Source of the DNA: Syntrophaceae bacterium
Lineage (GTDB): Bacteria; Desulfobacterota; Syntrophia; Syntrophales; UBA2185
NCBI GenBank assembly: GCA_003153775.1
Contig: PMBI01000028.1
Location: 1 to 48,519 of the forward strand
Reading direction: 5' to 3'
DNA length: 48,519 nt
The notes beneath the pieces are model-generated. The model was not told the DNA's origin. It ran no database searches and was given only the letters and a program-made list of their open reading frames with translations. Below, piece after piece: positions 1 to 9,757 of the stretch (positions are counted from its first letter, which is position 1; every line of letters starts with the position of its first letter). The position numbers and the translations under genes are program-made.

Positions 1-9
1 ATTAGGTCT

Positions 10-363
10 TGGTGGAGGCGGCGGGAATCGAACCCGCGTCCGAAAATATTCCACTGCAGCTTCTACATACTTGTCCTCTGTTTTAATCTCGCTCTCGACA
101 ACTCCCGGAGGCAGGATTTATTGAGAGCCATCCCTTTGGGTTTTCGCCCTTTTCACCTCGGGAAGATGAAATCAGCTATCCTGCCTTTATGACGCCCTGA
201 TCTGATCCGACAGGCGGGATCAGTAAGACGTAGCCGTCTATGCGGCTAAAGCGTAATCGAAGTTCTTTGCGCTTAAATGTTTCCTACCTGTTTTACGAGG
301 CCTGGTAGGAACCTCGGTATGCGACTACAGCTTCCATATCCCCGTCGAAACCTTTGCGCCCCC
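10..363 (-). ncRNA. ssrA: tmRNA (transfer-messenger RNA)
   Basis: The complement carries both conserved ends of a one-piece tmRNA. The 5' end begins GGGGGCG and runs into the conserved GCAAAGGTTTCGACGGGG block. The 3' end has the T-arm sequence GGTTCGATTCCCGCC and an encoded CCA at 10-12. The 5' GGGGGCG pairs with 3' CGCCTCC (one G-U) to form the acceptor stem, which fixes the ends and gives 354 nt. tmRNA with SmpB rescues stalled ribosomes and tags the unfinished protein for proteolysis. smpB lies just upstream on the same strand. Confidence 0.96.
238..270 (-). other. tmRNA tag-peptide reading frame
   Basis: Reading the complement from 270, the codons GCA AAG AAC TTC GAT TAC GCT TTA GCC GCA TAG give the tag AKNFDYALAA. 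The charging alanine precedes it. The C-terminal ALAA is the usual ClpXP-recognised degron and the stop is TAG. The resume codon GCA is assigned by analogy with known tags. Confidence 0.88.
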
Positions 364-391
364 ATAATGGAGTGGATATAGACTGTAGCTT

Positions 392-420
392 AATATAGGT
401 CTTGCTGGAGTTTTAGTCAA
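392..420 (-). promoter_or_regulatory. Predicted sigma-70 promoter of ssrA
   Basis: On the complement, TTGACT (415-420) and TATATT (392-397) are separated by exactly 17 nt and lie just upstream of the mature tmRNA 5' end at 363. Transcription would start near 385, leaving a short 5' leader that needs processing. Inferred from sequence only. Confidence 0.6.
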
Positions 421-442
421 GTGAATTGAAAGGCCTGATTCT

Positions 443-488
443 GGATTCCCGCCTTCGCGGGAACGACAATGGGGGCGCGGGAATGACA
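443..488 (+). repeat. Short interspersed palindromic repeat, copy 1
   Basis: A hairpin TTCCCGC-cttc-GCGGGAA (446-463) is followed by the doubled motif GGAAcGACA ... GGGAATGACA. The same architecture recurs at 1006-1055 on the other side of smpB. It lies in the intergenic space between ssrA and smpB, close to the end of smpB. Confidence 0.6.
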
Positions 489-496
489 TAGAGGAT

Positions 497-967
497 TTAT
501 CCTTTTCGCCGCATGCCGCGCTGCATTTCCCTGCGGTCATCCTTGTCTCTCAGGCTCTCCCGTTTGTCATAAAGTTTCTTGCCCCGACCAACCCCGATTT
601 CCATCTTTACCTTCCCGCCCTTAAAGTACAATTTCAGCGGAATGAGGGCCAGGCCTCTTTCCCGGGACTTTCCATAAAGCCTCTTGATCTCCCCTTTGTG
701 GAGGAGAAGCTTCCGCACCCGCAAGGGATCATGATTCTCTCTGTTGCCGAAGGTGTAGGGACTGATGTGCATCTCATGGACGAAGACTTCTCCGTTATTC
801 ACCATGGCATAGCTGTCCTTGAGATTCGCCTTCCCCTCACGGAGCGCCTTCACCTCCGTACCCACAAGCGCGATCCCCGCCTCATAGGTGTCTTCTATGA
901 AGTAGTTCAGACGCGCCGTCTTATTCTGGGCGATTATTTTTTGTCCTGCTGGTGCCTTTTTCGCCAT
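497..967 (-). CDS. smpB: SsrA-binding protein SmpB
   Basis: A 156-residue protein of the length typical for SmpB, the tmRNA partner that delivers it to the A site of stalled ribosomes. The conserved OB-fold core is visible: an N-terminal [19 protein letters not shown] stretch, the [18 protein letters not shown] region (residues about 37-54) and the [16 protein letters not shown] stretch. The basic tail ([17 protein letters not shown]), which folds in the mRNA channel, closes the protein. The start ATG at 965-967 has a GAAGGA-type ribosome site 5-6 nt upstream. It is codirectional with and just upstream of ssrA, so the two rescue components are neighbours. The stop lies next to a palindromic repeat. 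Confidence 0.96.
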   Translation of the reverse strand: MAKKAPAGQKIIAQNKTARLNYFIEDTYEAGIALVGTEVKALREGKANLKDSYAMVNNGEVFVHEMHISPYTFGNRENHDPLRVRKLLLHKGEIKRLYGKSRERGLALIPLKLYFKGGKVKMEIGVGRGKKLYDKRESLRDKDDRREMQRGMRRKG

Positions 968-1005
968 GTTCCTTCGACCATAGGTGACAGGAATCGTTCA
1001 GATAA

Positions 1006-1055
1006 GATTCCTCGTCGCTGCGCTCCTCGGAATGACAGGGGGGAGCGGAATGACA
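1006..1055 (+). repeat. Short interspersed palindromic repeat, copy 2
   Basis: ATTCC (1007-1011) pairs with GGAAT (1029-1033) around a GC-rich centre, followed by the doubled GGAATGACA motif (1029-1037 and 1047-1055). Same layout and orientation as 443-488, with a diverged stem. It lies in the gap between smpB and the TtcA-like gene. Confidence 0.55.
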
Positions 1056-1065
1056 TTGGAGGATG

Positions 1066-3266
<2,201 letters not shown>

Positions 3267-3312
3267 CAGTCAAATCCCGCTCGTATCGACACTGCGCGAG
3301 CCGAGAAAAATC

Positions 3313-3359
3313 AAAAGCCGTTGTCAGCAACCTGCATGGTCATGACAACGGCTTTTTTT
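3313..3359. terminator. Bidirectional rho-independent terminator between eno and ppdK
   Basis: AAAAGCCGTTGTCA (3313-3326) pairs perfectly with TGACAACGGCTTTT (3343-3356) around a 16-nt loop. There is a T-run on the plus side and an A-run on the other, so it can stop both convergent genes. Confidence 0.9.
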
Positions 3360-3391
3360 GTGATTGAGCGACTACTGCGTTTCTGCGTGTC

Positions 3392-6100
3392 TCACTTGTT
3401 TATGAGAGCCGCATGCGCAGCCGCCAGTCTTGCAATGGGCACGCGGAACGGTGAGCAGGAAACGTAGTCCATACCCACGCGGTGGCAGAGGTCGATGGAC
3501 TTCGGATCGCCGCCGTGCTCGCCGCAGATGCCGACCTTCAGCTTGGGACGCGTAGAACGGCCTTTCTTGGTGCCCATCTCCACCAGTTGGCCGACTCCCC
3601 TTTCATCAAGGCTCTGGAAGGGATCCTCGGGAAGTATCCTCTGCTGGAGATAAATGGGCAGAAATCCGCCGATGTCGTCACGTGAGAAACCAAATGTAGT
3701 CTGTGTGAGGTCGTTTGTGCCGAAGGAGAAGAACTCGGCGGTCTTGGCAATATCGTCCGCCACAAGTGCCGCCCTTGGCACCTCGATCATCGTCCCGACC
3801 AGGTATTCGAAGGTCACGCCCGTTTCCTTCATCACCTCCGCCGCCATGCGGCGAATGATGGCTTCCTGATGATTGTATTCGGTAGCGGTACCCACGAGCG
3901 GGACCATTACCTCCGGATACACTTTGATGCCCTTCTTGGTCAATTCTGCGGCAGCCTCAAAAATTGCACGGGCCTGCATCTCCGTAATTTCCGGATAGGC
4001 GATGCCCAGACGGCAGCCGCGATGACCGAGCATCGGGTTGAGTTCGTGCAGAGACTCGACACGCGCTTTAAGTTTTTTTACGGTGGTGCCGAGGTCCTTC
4101 GCGAGCTCCTTTATCTGATCACTGTCAAGGGTCACAAATTCATGCAACGGAGGATCGAGGAGACGAATCGTTACGGGCAGGCCCTGCATGGCTTCGAAGA
4201 GGCCCATGAAATCCTGCCTCTGGAAAGGCAGCAGTTTCATAACCGCCTCGCGGCGATCTGCTTCCTTCTCCGCAATGATCATCTCACGCATCGGTTTGAT
4301 GCGCTCCGGGCCAAAAAACATATGCTCCGTGCGGGTAAGCCCGATGCCTTCGGCGCCAAAGGCACGCGCCTGAGCGGCGTCCTGGGGGCGGTCGGCATTG
4401 GTGCGTACGCCGAGCTTGCGGAATTTGTCAGCCCATCCCATAAGCTCTGTGTATTCCTTATTAGCCGCAAGGTCAGGCCTTACGGAAGGAACCTTCCCCT
4501 CATAGACCCGGCCTACCGAACCGTTGAGAGAAATCCAGTCGCCTTCCTTTATTGTCCTGCCGCTGACAGTCATCACCTTCTTATTCGTGTCGATGTCCAG
4601 GGCGGAGCAGCCGACGATACAGCACTTGCCCCATCCGCGGGCGACCAATGCGGCGTGGCTTGTCATACCACCTCTTGCAGTCAGTACGGCCTCTGCGACG
4701 TGCATGCCGTGGACGTCTTCCGGCGACGTCTCATGACGCACGAGAATAATCTTCTTGCCTTCTTTCGTCCATTTCGCCGCATCATCGGCGGTGAAGACGA
4801 CCTGGCCTGTGGCGCCGCCGGGACCGGCAGGCAATCCCTTGGCAAGCACACGGGCTTTCTGCTCTTCCGCCGGATCAAGCATGTCATGCAGCAGTTCATC
4901 GAGCTGCGCCGGCCTCACGCGGAGGACAGCCGTGGCTTCATCGATGAGACCTTCCCGCACCATCTCCACGGCAGCTTTCACCGCTGCGGGTCCGTTGCGC
5001 TTGCCGGTGCGTGTCTGGAGCATCCACAGGCGTCCCTCCTGGATGGTGAACTCGATATCCTGCATGTCTGTGTAATGTTTTTCCAGCCTGTCTCGTATAT
5101 TTGCCAGTTCTTTATAGAGCGGCGGCATGGCCTCTTCGAGGCTCTGGATCTCTTTTGTATCCTCCGTCTTGTTTTTCATGTTAAGCGGATTAGGCGTACG
5201 TATGCCGGCCACGACGTCCTCGCCCTGAGCATTTACGAGCCATTCCCCATAGAAAACATTTTCTCCCGTCGCAGGGTTTCTTGTGAAGGCCACACCGGTT
5301 GCACTCTTGTCGCCCATGTTTCCGAAAACCATGGACTGGACCGTTACGGCAGTGCCCCATTCATCCGGTATACCCTCGATGCGCCGATATGAAATGGCGC
5401 GTTTGCCGTTCCAGCTCTGGAAGACGGCGCCGATGCCACCCCAGATCTGTTCGTAGGGATCATCGGGAAATTCTTTTCCGATAATTGTTTTGACTTTCGT
5501 CTTGAATATTTTAATCAGCTTTTTCAGGTCTGCCGCAGTGAGGTCGGTGTCCTGAACGACGTGCAGCTTCTTCTTCATTTTCTCCATCGCATGCTCGAGC
5601 TGCACGCGGACGCCCCTGCCCTCTTCCGGCTCGATTCCTGCCGCTTTTTCCATGACTACATCCGAGTACATCATGATTAAGCGACGGTATGCATCATAGG
5701 CAAAGCGCTCATTGCCAGTTTTTGCAATCAGCCCTTTCAGCGTCTTTTCGTTAAGACCGACATTCAGAACCGTCTCCATCATACCGGGCATGGAAGAGCG
5801 GGCGCCTGAACGAATGGAAAGCAACAGAGGATTTGCGGGATCGCCGAATTTCGCCTGCATAATTCCTTCAACATTTGCCAGGGCCTGCTTCACTTGAGCT
5901 TCAAGCTCAGGCGGATAAGATTTATTGTGCTGATAGTAGTAATTGCAAACTTCCGTCGTGATAGTGAAGCCGGGGGGGACGGGTATGCCGAGACTGGCCA
6001 TTTCCGCCAGATTCGCTCCCTTGCCGCCCAAGAGTTCTTTCATTTCCGCCTTGCCGTCTGCCTTGCCGCCTCCGAATTCAAATACATACTTTTTAGACAT
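3392..6100 (-). CDS. ppdK: Pyruvate, phosphate dikinase
   Basis: A 902-residue PPDK, interconverting pyruvate + ATP + Pi and PEP + AMP + PPi. The N-terminal nucleotide-binding domain starts with KELLGGKGANLAEMASLG. The swivelling phosphohistidine domain has GGMTSHAALVARGWGK with His482 as the phospho-carrier. The C-terminal PEP/pyruvate domain includes GIGLTRTEHMF, the substrate-binding FGTNDLTQTTFG, and the catalytic-Cys motif GICGEHGGDP. The length is normal. A GGAGAGAAG ribosome site precedes the ATG at 6098-6100. In an anaerobe with enolase next door it may serve gluconeogenesis from acetyl-CoA/pyruvate or PPi-linked glycolysis; the direction cannot be told from sequence. Confidence 0.98.
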   Translation of the reverse strand: MSKKYVFEFGGGKADGKAEMKELLGGKGANLAEMASLGIPVPPGFTITTEVCNYYYQHNKSYPPELEAQVKQALANVEGIMQAKFGDPANPLLLSIRSGARSSMPGMMETVLNVGLNEKTLKGLIAKTGNERFAYDAYRRLIMMYSDVVMEKAAGIEPEEGRGVRVQLEHAMEKMKKKLHVVQDTDLTAADLKKLIKIFKTKVKTIIGKEFPDDPYEQIWGGIGAVFQSWNGKRAISYRRIEGIPDEWGTAVTVQSMVFGNMGDKSATGVAFTRNPATGENVFYGEWLVNAQGEDVVAGIRTPNPLNMKNKTEDTKEIQSLEEAMPPLYKELANIRDRLEKHYTDMQDIEFTIQEGRLWMLQTRTGKRNGPAAVKAAVEMVREGLIDEATAVLRVRPAQLDELLHDMLDPAEEQKARVLAKGLPAGPGGATGQVVFTADDAAKWTKEGKKIILVRHETSPEDVHGMHVAEAVLTARGGMTSHAALVARGWGKCCIVGCSALDIDTNKKVMTVSGRTIKEGDWISLNGSVGRVYEGKVPSVRPDLAANKEYTELMGWADKFRKLGVRTNADRPQDAAQARAFGAEGIGLTRTEHMFFGPERIKPMREMIIAEKEADRREAVMKLLPFQRQDFMGLFEAMQGLPVTIRLLDPPLHEFVTLDSDQIKELAKDLGTTVKKLKARVESLHELNPMLGHRGCRLGIAYPEITEMQARAIFEAAAELTKKGIKVYPEVMVPLVGTATEYNHQEAIIRRMAAEVMKETGVTFEYLVGTMIEVPRAALVADDIAKTAEFFSFGTNDLTQTTFGFSRDDIGGFLPIYLQQRILPEDPFQSLDERGVGQLVEMGTKKGRSTRPKLKVGICGEHGGDPKSIDLCHRVGMDYVSCSPFRVPIARLAAAHAALINK

Positions 6101-6430
6101 TTTCTTCTCTCCTGAATCTACTCTGATTTTAATTTCAGCGTTTTCTTCTAAGGTTAATGCTGGAATAAGAGCAGCAATAATCTTCCATGATATCGTGGTT
6201 GTCTATCAGTCTTGTCCTGCGATGTCAAACAGAAATGTGAGAAGAGTTGACATGCGAGGCTAAATGCCAAGAAATCCGGATATTGAGAATGATCTGCGTG
6301 CCGTGCCCCGCGAGGCGACATGTGCCGGAGATATCCGTCCGGCGCGGGTTTCCGTGCAAGTCTCTCCGAACATGACAGTTTTTCTTCAATATCCGTGATG
6401 AAGATTTCTTTGTAAAGAGCTAAATAATTC

Positions 6431-6457
6431 TTGACAGGATTATTTTTCACGTAGAAT
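6431..6457 (+). promoter_or_regulatory. Predicted sigma-70 promoter of the first atpE
   Basis: A perfect TTGACA (6431-6436) and TAGAAT (6452-6457), 15 nt apart. The short spacer is the only weakness. It gives a 5' leader of roughly 160 nt before the ATG at 6623. Confidence 0.5.
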
Positions 6458-6545
6458 ATTACGCATCTAAGTCATTGAACAGGCAAAATGATGAACGTTT
6501 CCCGCGGAAACTGATCCGTAAGGAAGACGCGGCATATCAATAAGA

Positions 6546-6613
6546 AAGGAGGTGAGACCCGGATATTTGGAGAGATGTACCACATGTCTCGAGAAACCAA
6601 CCAAGTAAATTAG
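6546..6613 (+). promoter_or_regulatory. Orphan Shine-Dalgarno and possible leader peptide before atpE
   Basis: AAAGGAGGTGAG (6546-6557) is a near-perfect ribosome site with no matching gene. Downstream, a 12-codon frame starts at ATG 6575 and ends at TAG 6611-6613, which overlaps the TAGGAGG ribosome site of atpE. An alternative TTG at 6567 opens another short frame. It could be a standby site, a leader peptide or part of a regulatory fold. Weak evidence. Confidence 0.25.
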
Positions 6614-6622
6614 GAGGAAAAA

Positions 6623-7003
6623 ATGAGAAAGACTTTAAGTTGTGTTGTTCTTAGTTTGATCTTTGTTATGATGTTCGCCCCGTTGGCGATTGCCGCCGCC
6701 GCGCCCGCTCCTGCTGCTGCGCCTGGTGCACCGGTCGATTATACAAAGGCGATCGTGATTGGATGCAGTCTCTTGGTAGCGGGTATTGCCATAGGATTCG
6801 GCACAATCGGTACGGGCGTTGGCATGGGACACGGATTGAGCGGCGCCACAAACGCCGTCGGCAGAAATCCCGAAGCACAGGGAAAGATCCTACTGACCAT
6901 GATGGTCGGTCTGGCTATGATCGAATCACTCGCGATCTATGCTCTGGTTATTGCATTGATCGTACTCTACGCCAATCCTCTGATTAAGTTAGTTGGCATG
7001 TAG
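6623..7003 (+). CDS. atpE: F-type ATP synthase subunit c (first copy), with N-terminal signal-like extension
   Basis: A 126-residue c subunit of the F0 rotor. Residues 1-25 look like a cleavable signal peptide (basic start, hydrophobic core, then an Ala/Pro-rich stretch). Two transmembrane helices follow, joined by the conserved RNP loop at 81-83. The ion-binding carboxylate is Glu101 in the second helix. The glutamine typical of Na+-binding rings is replaced by Met in GTGVGMG, so proton use is the simpler reading. The TAGGAGG ribosome site is excellent. No other F0F1 subunit is adjacent, and a second c gene lies 1.7 kb away on the other strand. The N-terminal extension is longer than in most c subunits (about 80 residues). 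Confidence 0.93.
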   Translation: MRKTLSCVVLSLIFVMMFAPLAIAAAAPAPAAAPGAPVDYTKAIVIGCSLLVAGIAIGFGTIGTGVGMGHGLSGATNAVGRNPEAQGKILLTMMVGLAMIESLAIYALVIALIVLYANPLIKLVGM

Positions 7004-7025
7004 AAAACCGGTATTATAAGAAATC

Positions 7026-7067
7026 AGGGAGGGGGAGCGCTACCACGACTTCAACTCCCTTTTTTTA
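7026..7067 (+). terminator. Probable rho-independent terminator after the first atpE
   Basis: AGGGAG (7026-7031) pairs with CTCCCT (7055-7060) ahead of a run of seven T. The loop is long (23 nt), so the stem is only moderately convincing. Confidence 0.5.
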
Positions 7068-7133
7068 TCCAATTTCTTCGGCAGAGGATTCCTTCTTTGC
7101 TTTCAATGTATTCATCTGCCCCTTGAATCCCTA

Positions 7134-7214
7134 AATTCGGTGGCGAGCGAATGACGAACGACTATTCCTTAAGGATCGAAGACTCTCCGCGGCTCGGCTG
7201 CGGAGAGCTTCAAT
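7134..7214 (+). repeat. Dispersed hairpin repeat, copy A
   Basis: Begins AATTCGGTGGCGAGCG, contains GAATGACGAACG and CCTTAAGGATCGAAGA, and ends with a stem CTCTCCGC/GCGGAGAG and CTTCAAT. The same element is present inverted at 45006-45122 with a 36-bp insert. It is intergenic here. The 375-bp gap 7004-7378 otherwise holds only the two flanking terminators. Confidence 0.75.
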
Positions 7215-7334
7215 CCTCGGGCTCTTCAATCCTCGACATGCCGCCAACTTCTTGGGAAACTGATACGCAAAGATAATGGATTAACAGCGGTGGGCACAAA
7301 GACGCAGGCGAAAGGAGCCCGTTACAAGAGTAAA

Positions 7335-7367
7335 AAAAAGGCCGGAAGTGCAACTCCCGGCCTTTTT
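7335..7367 (-). terminator. Rho-independent terminator of the Cache-sensor gene
   Basis: AAAAAGGCCGG (7335-7345) pairs with CCGGCCTTTTT (7357-7367) around an 11-nt loop. It sits 11 bp after the stop of the minus-strand gene, and the symmetric A/T flanks allow action in both directions. Confidence 0.85.
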
Positions 7368-7378
7368 AGCTATTTGAT

Positions 7379-8695
7379 CTACTTGTTCTCTTTATCCTCT
7401 TCGTCCTCTTCGTCGAATACAGCTTCCTGCGAGCCTGCAGGGACTTCCGCATCTATCGAACGCCCGATTCCTCGCGAGAGGAGCGCCGATATGAAGAACA
7501 GAAGAATGACGGAAATGATGATGATCAGGACGATTGTCGTGGTCCATGCCTTCACTTCTTTTTCTACGTCCTGAGAAGCCTTGGTGGCCATCTCATTGAA
7601 CTTTTCCACGTTCACTCCCATTCCGATCCATCCGAAGCCACCGGGTTTAGGGTAGTCATTCGAATAGAATTTAATGGGCGCAAACGCTACGAATTTCGTC
7701 TGGCCGGCAAATTTGTACGTCTTGATGCCTGTATTTCCGGCAGCCGCATCCTTTGCGACAGCAGGCAGACCCGGATCCATAAAACCGAGAAGGTTAAGGT
7801 CCAGTACTTCTTCGCCCTTCTTGCTCATTGCCTCCGCAGTCTTATCGGTAAGGGGAGGAACCGGCGTTCCATCGGGATACAGACCCTCTATGTGATAATC
7901 ATTGGGGTGCGCGATGACGAGTCCCCGGTTATCAACCATGTAGGCGTAACTTCCTGTCGCTGCATCCGCCCTGAATACATACCCTGACTGGGTCGGTATA
8001 ATATGATCGGTAAACCCGGAAACGTGCTGAAAATCAAGGGCAAGACTGATAACGCCTGAAAATCCTTCCTTGCCGAAGATCGGCGTGGCCATGCGAATTA
8101 TTCCCTGAAAACGTTTGCCCTTATCAAAATCCAGTTTATTCACATACCAGCCCGTGACATGTCCGATATATACTTCGCCTTTATTCAGTTTCGACGCTTT
8201 GCTGAAGTAGTCCTCGGATTTATATTGCGTGTTGGCGGGATTACTCACATTCCCGAAGCCCGATTTAGCCGCCCCGCCATTCACAATCTTTATCACCTCA
8301 TTTCCATTCCTGTCGATGAGGGACATCTCGGTATAAAGAGGGGCAAGGACCTGTTGAATTTTATTATCCTGTTTTACCCAGATTGCTTTCTTGTTTTCAT
8401 TCACAAATTGCTTGTAGCTTGCTTCGGTCGCGGGGATGATGGTTGCAATCAACAGATCCTTCTTTCTTTCCATGAGAAAATTGGCAACCTCGTCCGCCGT
8501 ATTAATGGCACGTATCTTGATTTCTTCCTGAGATTTCTGATCGAGAACGTTGATTGCCCGTTCTTTCGCTGTAATCCCTAATTTAAGAATGCCGTTGGCA
8601 ATCAGAATAGCCATCAGTGAAAAGGGGATTACGATAAGCAGGAAGAATACTCTCGCTACCGTAAAAAGCTGCTTATCTTTCTTATTTTCTGGCAT
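7379..8695 (-). CDS. Membrane-bound Cache-domain sensor protein without output domain
   Basis: A 438-residue protein with one transmembrane helix near residues 13-35, a large extracytoplasmic region of about 340 residues that looks like a double Cache ligand-binding domain (YxxEDYFSKASKLNKGEVYIGHVTG-type motifs and a VDNRGLVIAHPND stretch), and a second helix near 385-410. After the second helix only about 25 residues remain, ending in a very acidic tail (DEEDEEDKENK). No HAMP, kinase, methyl-accepting or cyclase domain follows. It lies 52 bp downstream of the second atpE on the same strand, so cotranscription is likely. The ligand and partner are unknown; a role with the nearby kinase is possible but unproven. 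Confidence 0.8.
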   Translation of the reverse strand: MPENKKDKQLFTVARVFFLLIVIPFSLMAILIANGILKLGITAKERAINVLDQKSQEEIKIRAINTADEVANFLMERKKDLLIATIIPATEASYKQFVNENKKAIWVKQDNKIQQVLAPLYTEMSLIDRNGNEVIKIVNGGAAKSGFGNVSNPANTQYKSEDYFSKASKLNKGEVYIGHVTGWYVNKLDFDKGKRFQGIIRMATPIFGKEGFSGVISLALDFQHVSGFTDHIIPTQSGYVFRADAATGSYAYMVDNRGLVIAHPNDYHIEGLYPDGTPVPPLTDKTAEAMSKKGEEVLDLNLLGFMDPGLPAVAKDAAAGNTGIKTYKFAGQTKFVAFAPIKFYSNDYPKPGGFGWIGMGVNVEKFNEMATKASQDVEKEVKAWTTTIVLIIIISVILLFFISALLSRGIGRSIDAEVPAGSQEAVFDEEDEEDKENK

Positions 8696-8747
8696 TGCCT
8701 TCTCCCCCTAACTTTGTCAGATTTGAAGTTAATTGTTCTTGAATGAA

Positions 8748-9122
8748 TTAACCTAAAAAATAACGCATAAAGGGGTTCGCAAATAAAAGAACAAGCGCAA
8801 CAACCAGCGCATAAATGGCGATCGATTCCGCCATGGCCATACCGATGAGCATGGTCATCATGATTTTACCCTGAACGCCGGGGTTTCTGCCCACGGCCTG
8901 ACATGCGCCGTTCGTCGCAGTGCCGATTCCCAAGCCGGCTCCGACAGCGCCTATACCCATAGCCAAGCCTGCGCCCAGCATGGCGCCTACCGCGAAGAGG
9001 ACTTTCGTGTAAGATTCACCAGACGGAATTGCTTCTGCTGCATACACAAGCTGTGAGGACGATAACAGAGCAGCCATTGTTGAAAATAGAGTTAATAAAA
9101 TCTTTCCGAATCTCCGTAACAT
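8748..9122 (-). CDS. atpE: F-type ATP synthase subunit c (second copy), with signal-like extension
   Basis: A 124-residue c subunit, clearly homologous to the copy at 6623 but well diverged. It has a signal-peptide-like N-terminus (residues 1-29, ending VYAAE), helix one GAGLAMGIGAVGAGLGIG, the loop RNP at 79-81 and the ion-binding Glu99 in MAMAESIAIYALV. The Na+-ring glutamine is absent here too (Ile at that place). A GGAAAGGAG ribosome site precedes the ATG. It is likely cotranscribed with the Cache sensor. Whether the two c proteins form separate rings or a mixed ring cannot be decided here. Confidence 0.92.
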   Translation of the reverse strand: MLRRFGKILLTLFSTMAALLSSSQLVYAAEAIPSGESYTKVLFAVGAMLGAGLAMGIGAVGAGLGIGTATNGACQAVGRNPGVQGKIMMTMLIGMAMAESIAIYALVVALVLLFANPFMRYFLG

Positions 9123-9577
9123 TTTTTTTCTCCTTTCCTATTAGAAGTTAATCCATAATACCCTATTCCCATAACATGAAAACATATCGGGGGAAATAGG
9201 AAATATTATAAAACTGCGTAACCAACTGCAACAGGCATGCCATTGATACGCCCGCAGCGCGTATCCGTTCTAACACTACGCAACGACGATGTTATTCTTA
9301 TTTATTCACGGAACGAAATATCCGCTGCGAATGCTTAATGTTTTAACGTTTTGTTCAATTGCCTCCGCCAGGTTTGAACGAAAAGTGCAATGCAGTCCGA
9401 AATAAGTTAAGATTAAGCCGCATGTGAATTTTCCTGTATTCACCTCTTCGTCCTTCTGACGATAAATCGATCCCGGAGATGCTGAGAGCGCGCTGCGGAA
9501 TAATCCGTATATTTCTATTGAAAATTTGCAGCTTGACCGGTATATCATATGAAAACTAAGACTTTAAGAGGTCTACT
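9123..9577. other. Divergent intergenic region, atpE copy 2 / small membrane protein
   Basis: 455 bp with no supported gene. A hairpin GATACGC-N7-GCGTATC lies at 9245-9265. An 80-codon minus-strand frame (9306-9548) has no ribosome site or family resemblance. Promoters for both flanking units should be here but none is clear. Confidence 0.4.
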
Positions 9578-9757
9578 ATGCAAGAGATATTAACAGCGGT
9601 AACGTATCTTGTTGTGTGGCTGATATGTGCGCGGGTAATTGAGATTGAGAGTGGATTAACTAAACTCCTTATCTCACTCGGAGCAGCCATCGGCGTATAT
9701 ATCGTGATAGGCGTCAAAGAATACAAGGACAGGAAATCCAAAGGAGCAGACGATTGA
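9578..9757 (+). CDS. Small membrane protein (59 residues) translationally coupled to a histidine kinase
   Basis: ATG at 9578 has an AAGAGG ribosome site 7 nt upstream, and the frame runs to TGA at 9755-9757. The product has a hydrophobic N-terminal segment (about residues 4-17), a second helix around 28-48 (LLISLGAAIGVYIVIGV) and a charged tail rich in Lys, Glu and Asp. The stop codon overlaps the TTG start of the next gene (TTGA), the usual mark of coupled translation. I do not recognise the family. Two short helices plus coupling to the sensor kinase suggest an accessory of that kinase. Its size makes it easy to miss. Confidence 0.62.
   Translation: MQEILTAVTYLVVWLICARVIEIESGLTKLLISLGAAIGVYIVIGVKEYKDRKSKGADD

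Larger units (their letters stand above)
6101..6622. other. Intergenic leader region upstream of the first atpE
   Basis: No supported gene. It holds a hairpin GCCGGA-N8-TCCGGC (6324-6343) nested in CCCGCG/CGCGGG arms, a sigma-70-like promoter at 6431-6457, a hairpin GTTTCC-CGC-GGAAAC (6497-6511) and an imperfect stem around 6572-6591. The predicted atpE leader is about 160 nt and contains an extra Shine-Dalgarno sequence. A 98-codon frame on the minus strand has no family resemblance or ribosome site and is not called. Confidence 0.5.

Noticed and set aside
6154-6450. 98-codon open frame on the minus strand
   Set aside because: No ribosome site, low-complexity basic composition and no family resemblance; it overlaps the atpE promoter and hairpins.
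6623-7003. Sodium-specific c ring
   Set aside because: The glutamine of Na+-type c subunits is replaced by Met in this copy and Ile in the other, so Na+ use is not supported by motif.
9306-9548. 80-codon open frame on the minus strand
   Set aside because: No ribosome site, no recognisable motif, in a divergent promoter region.
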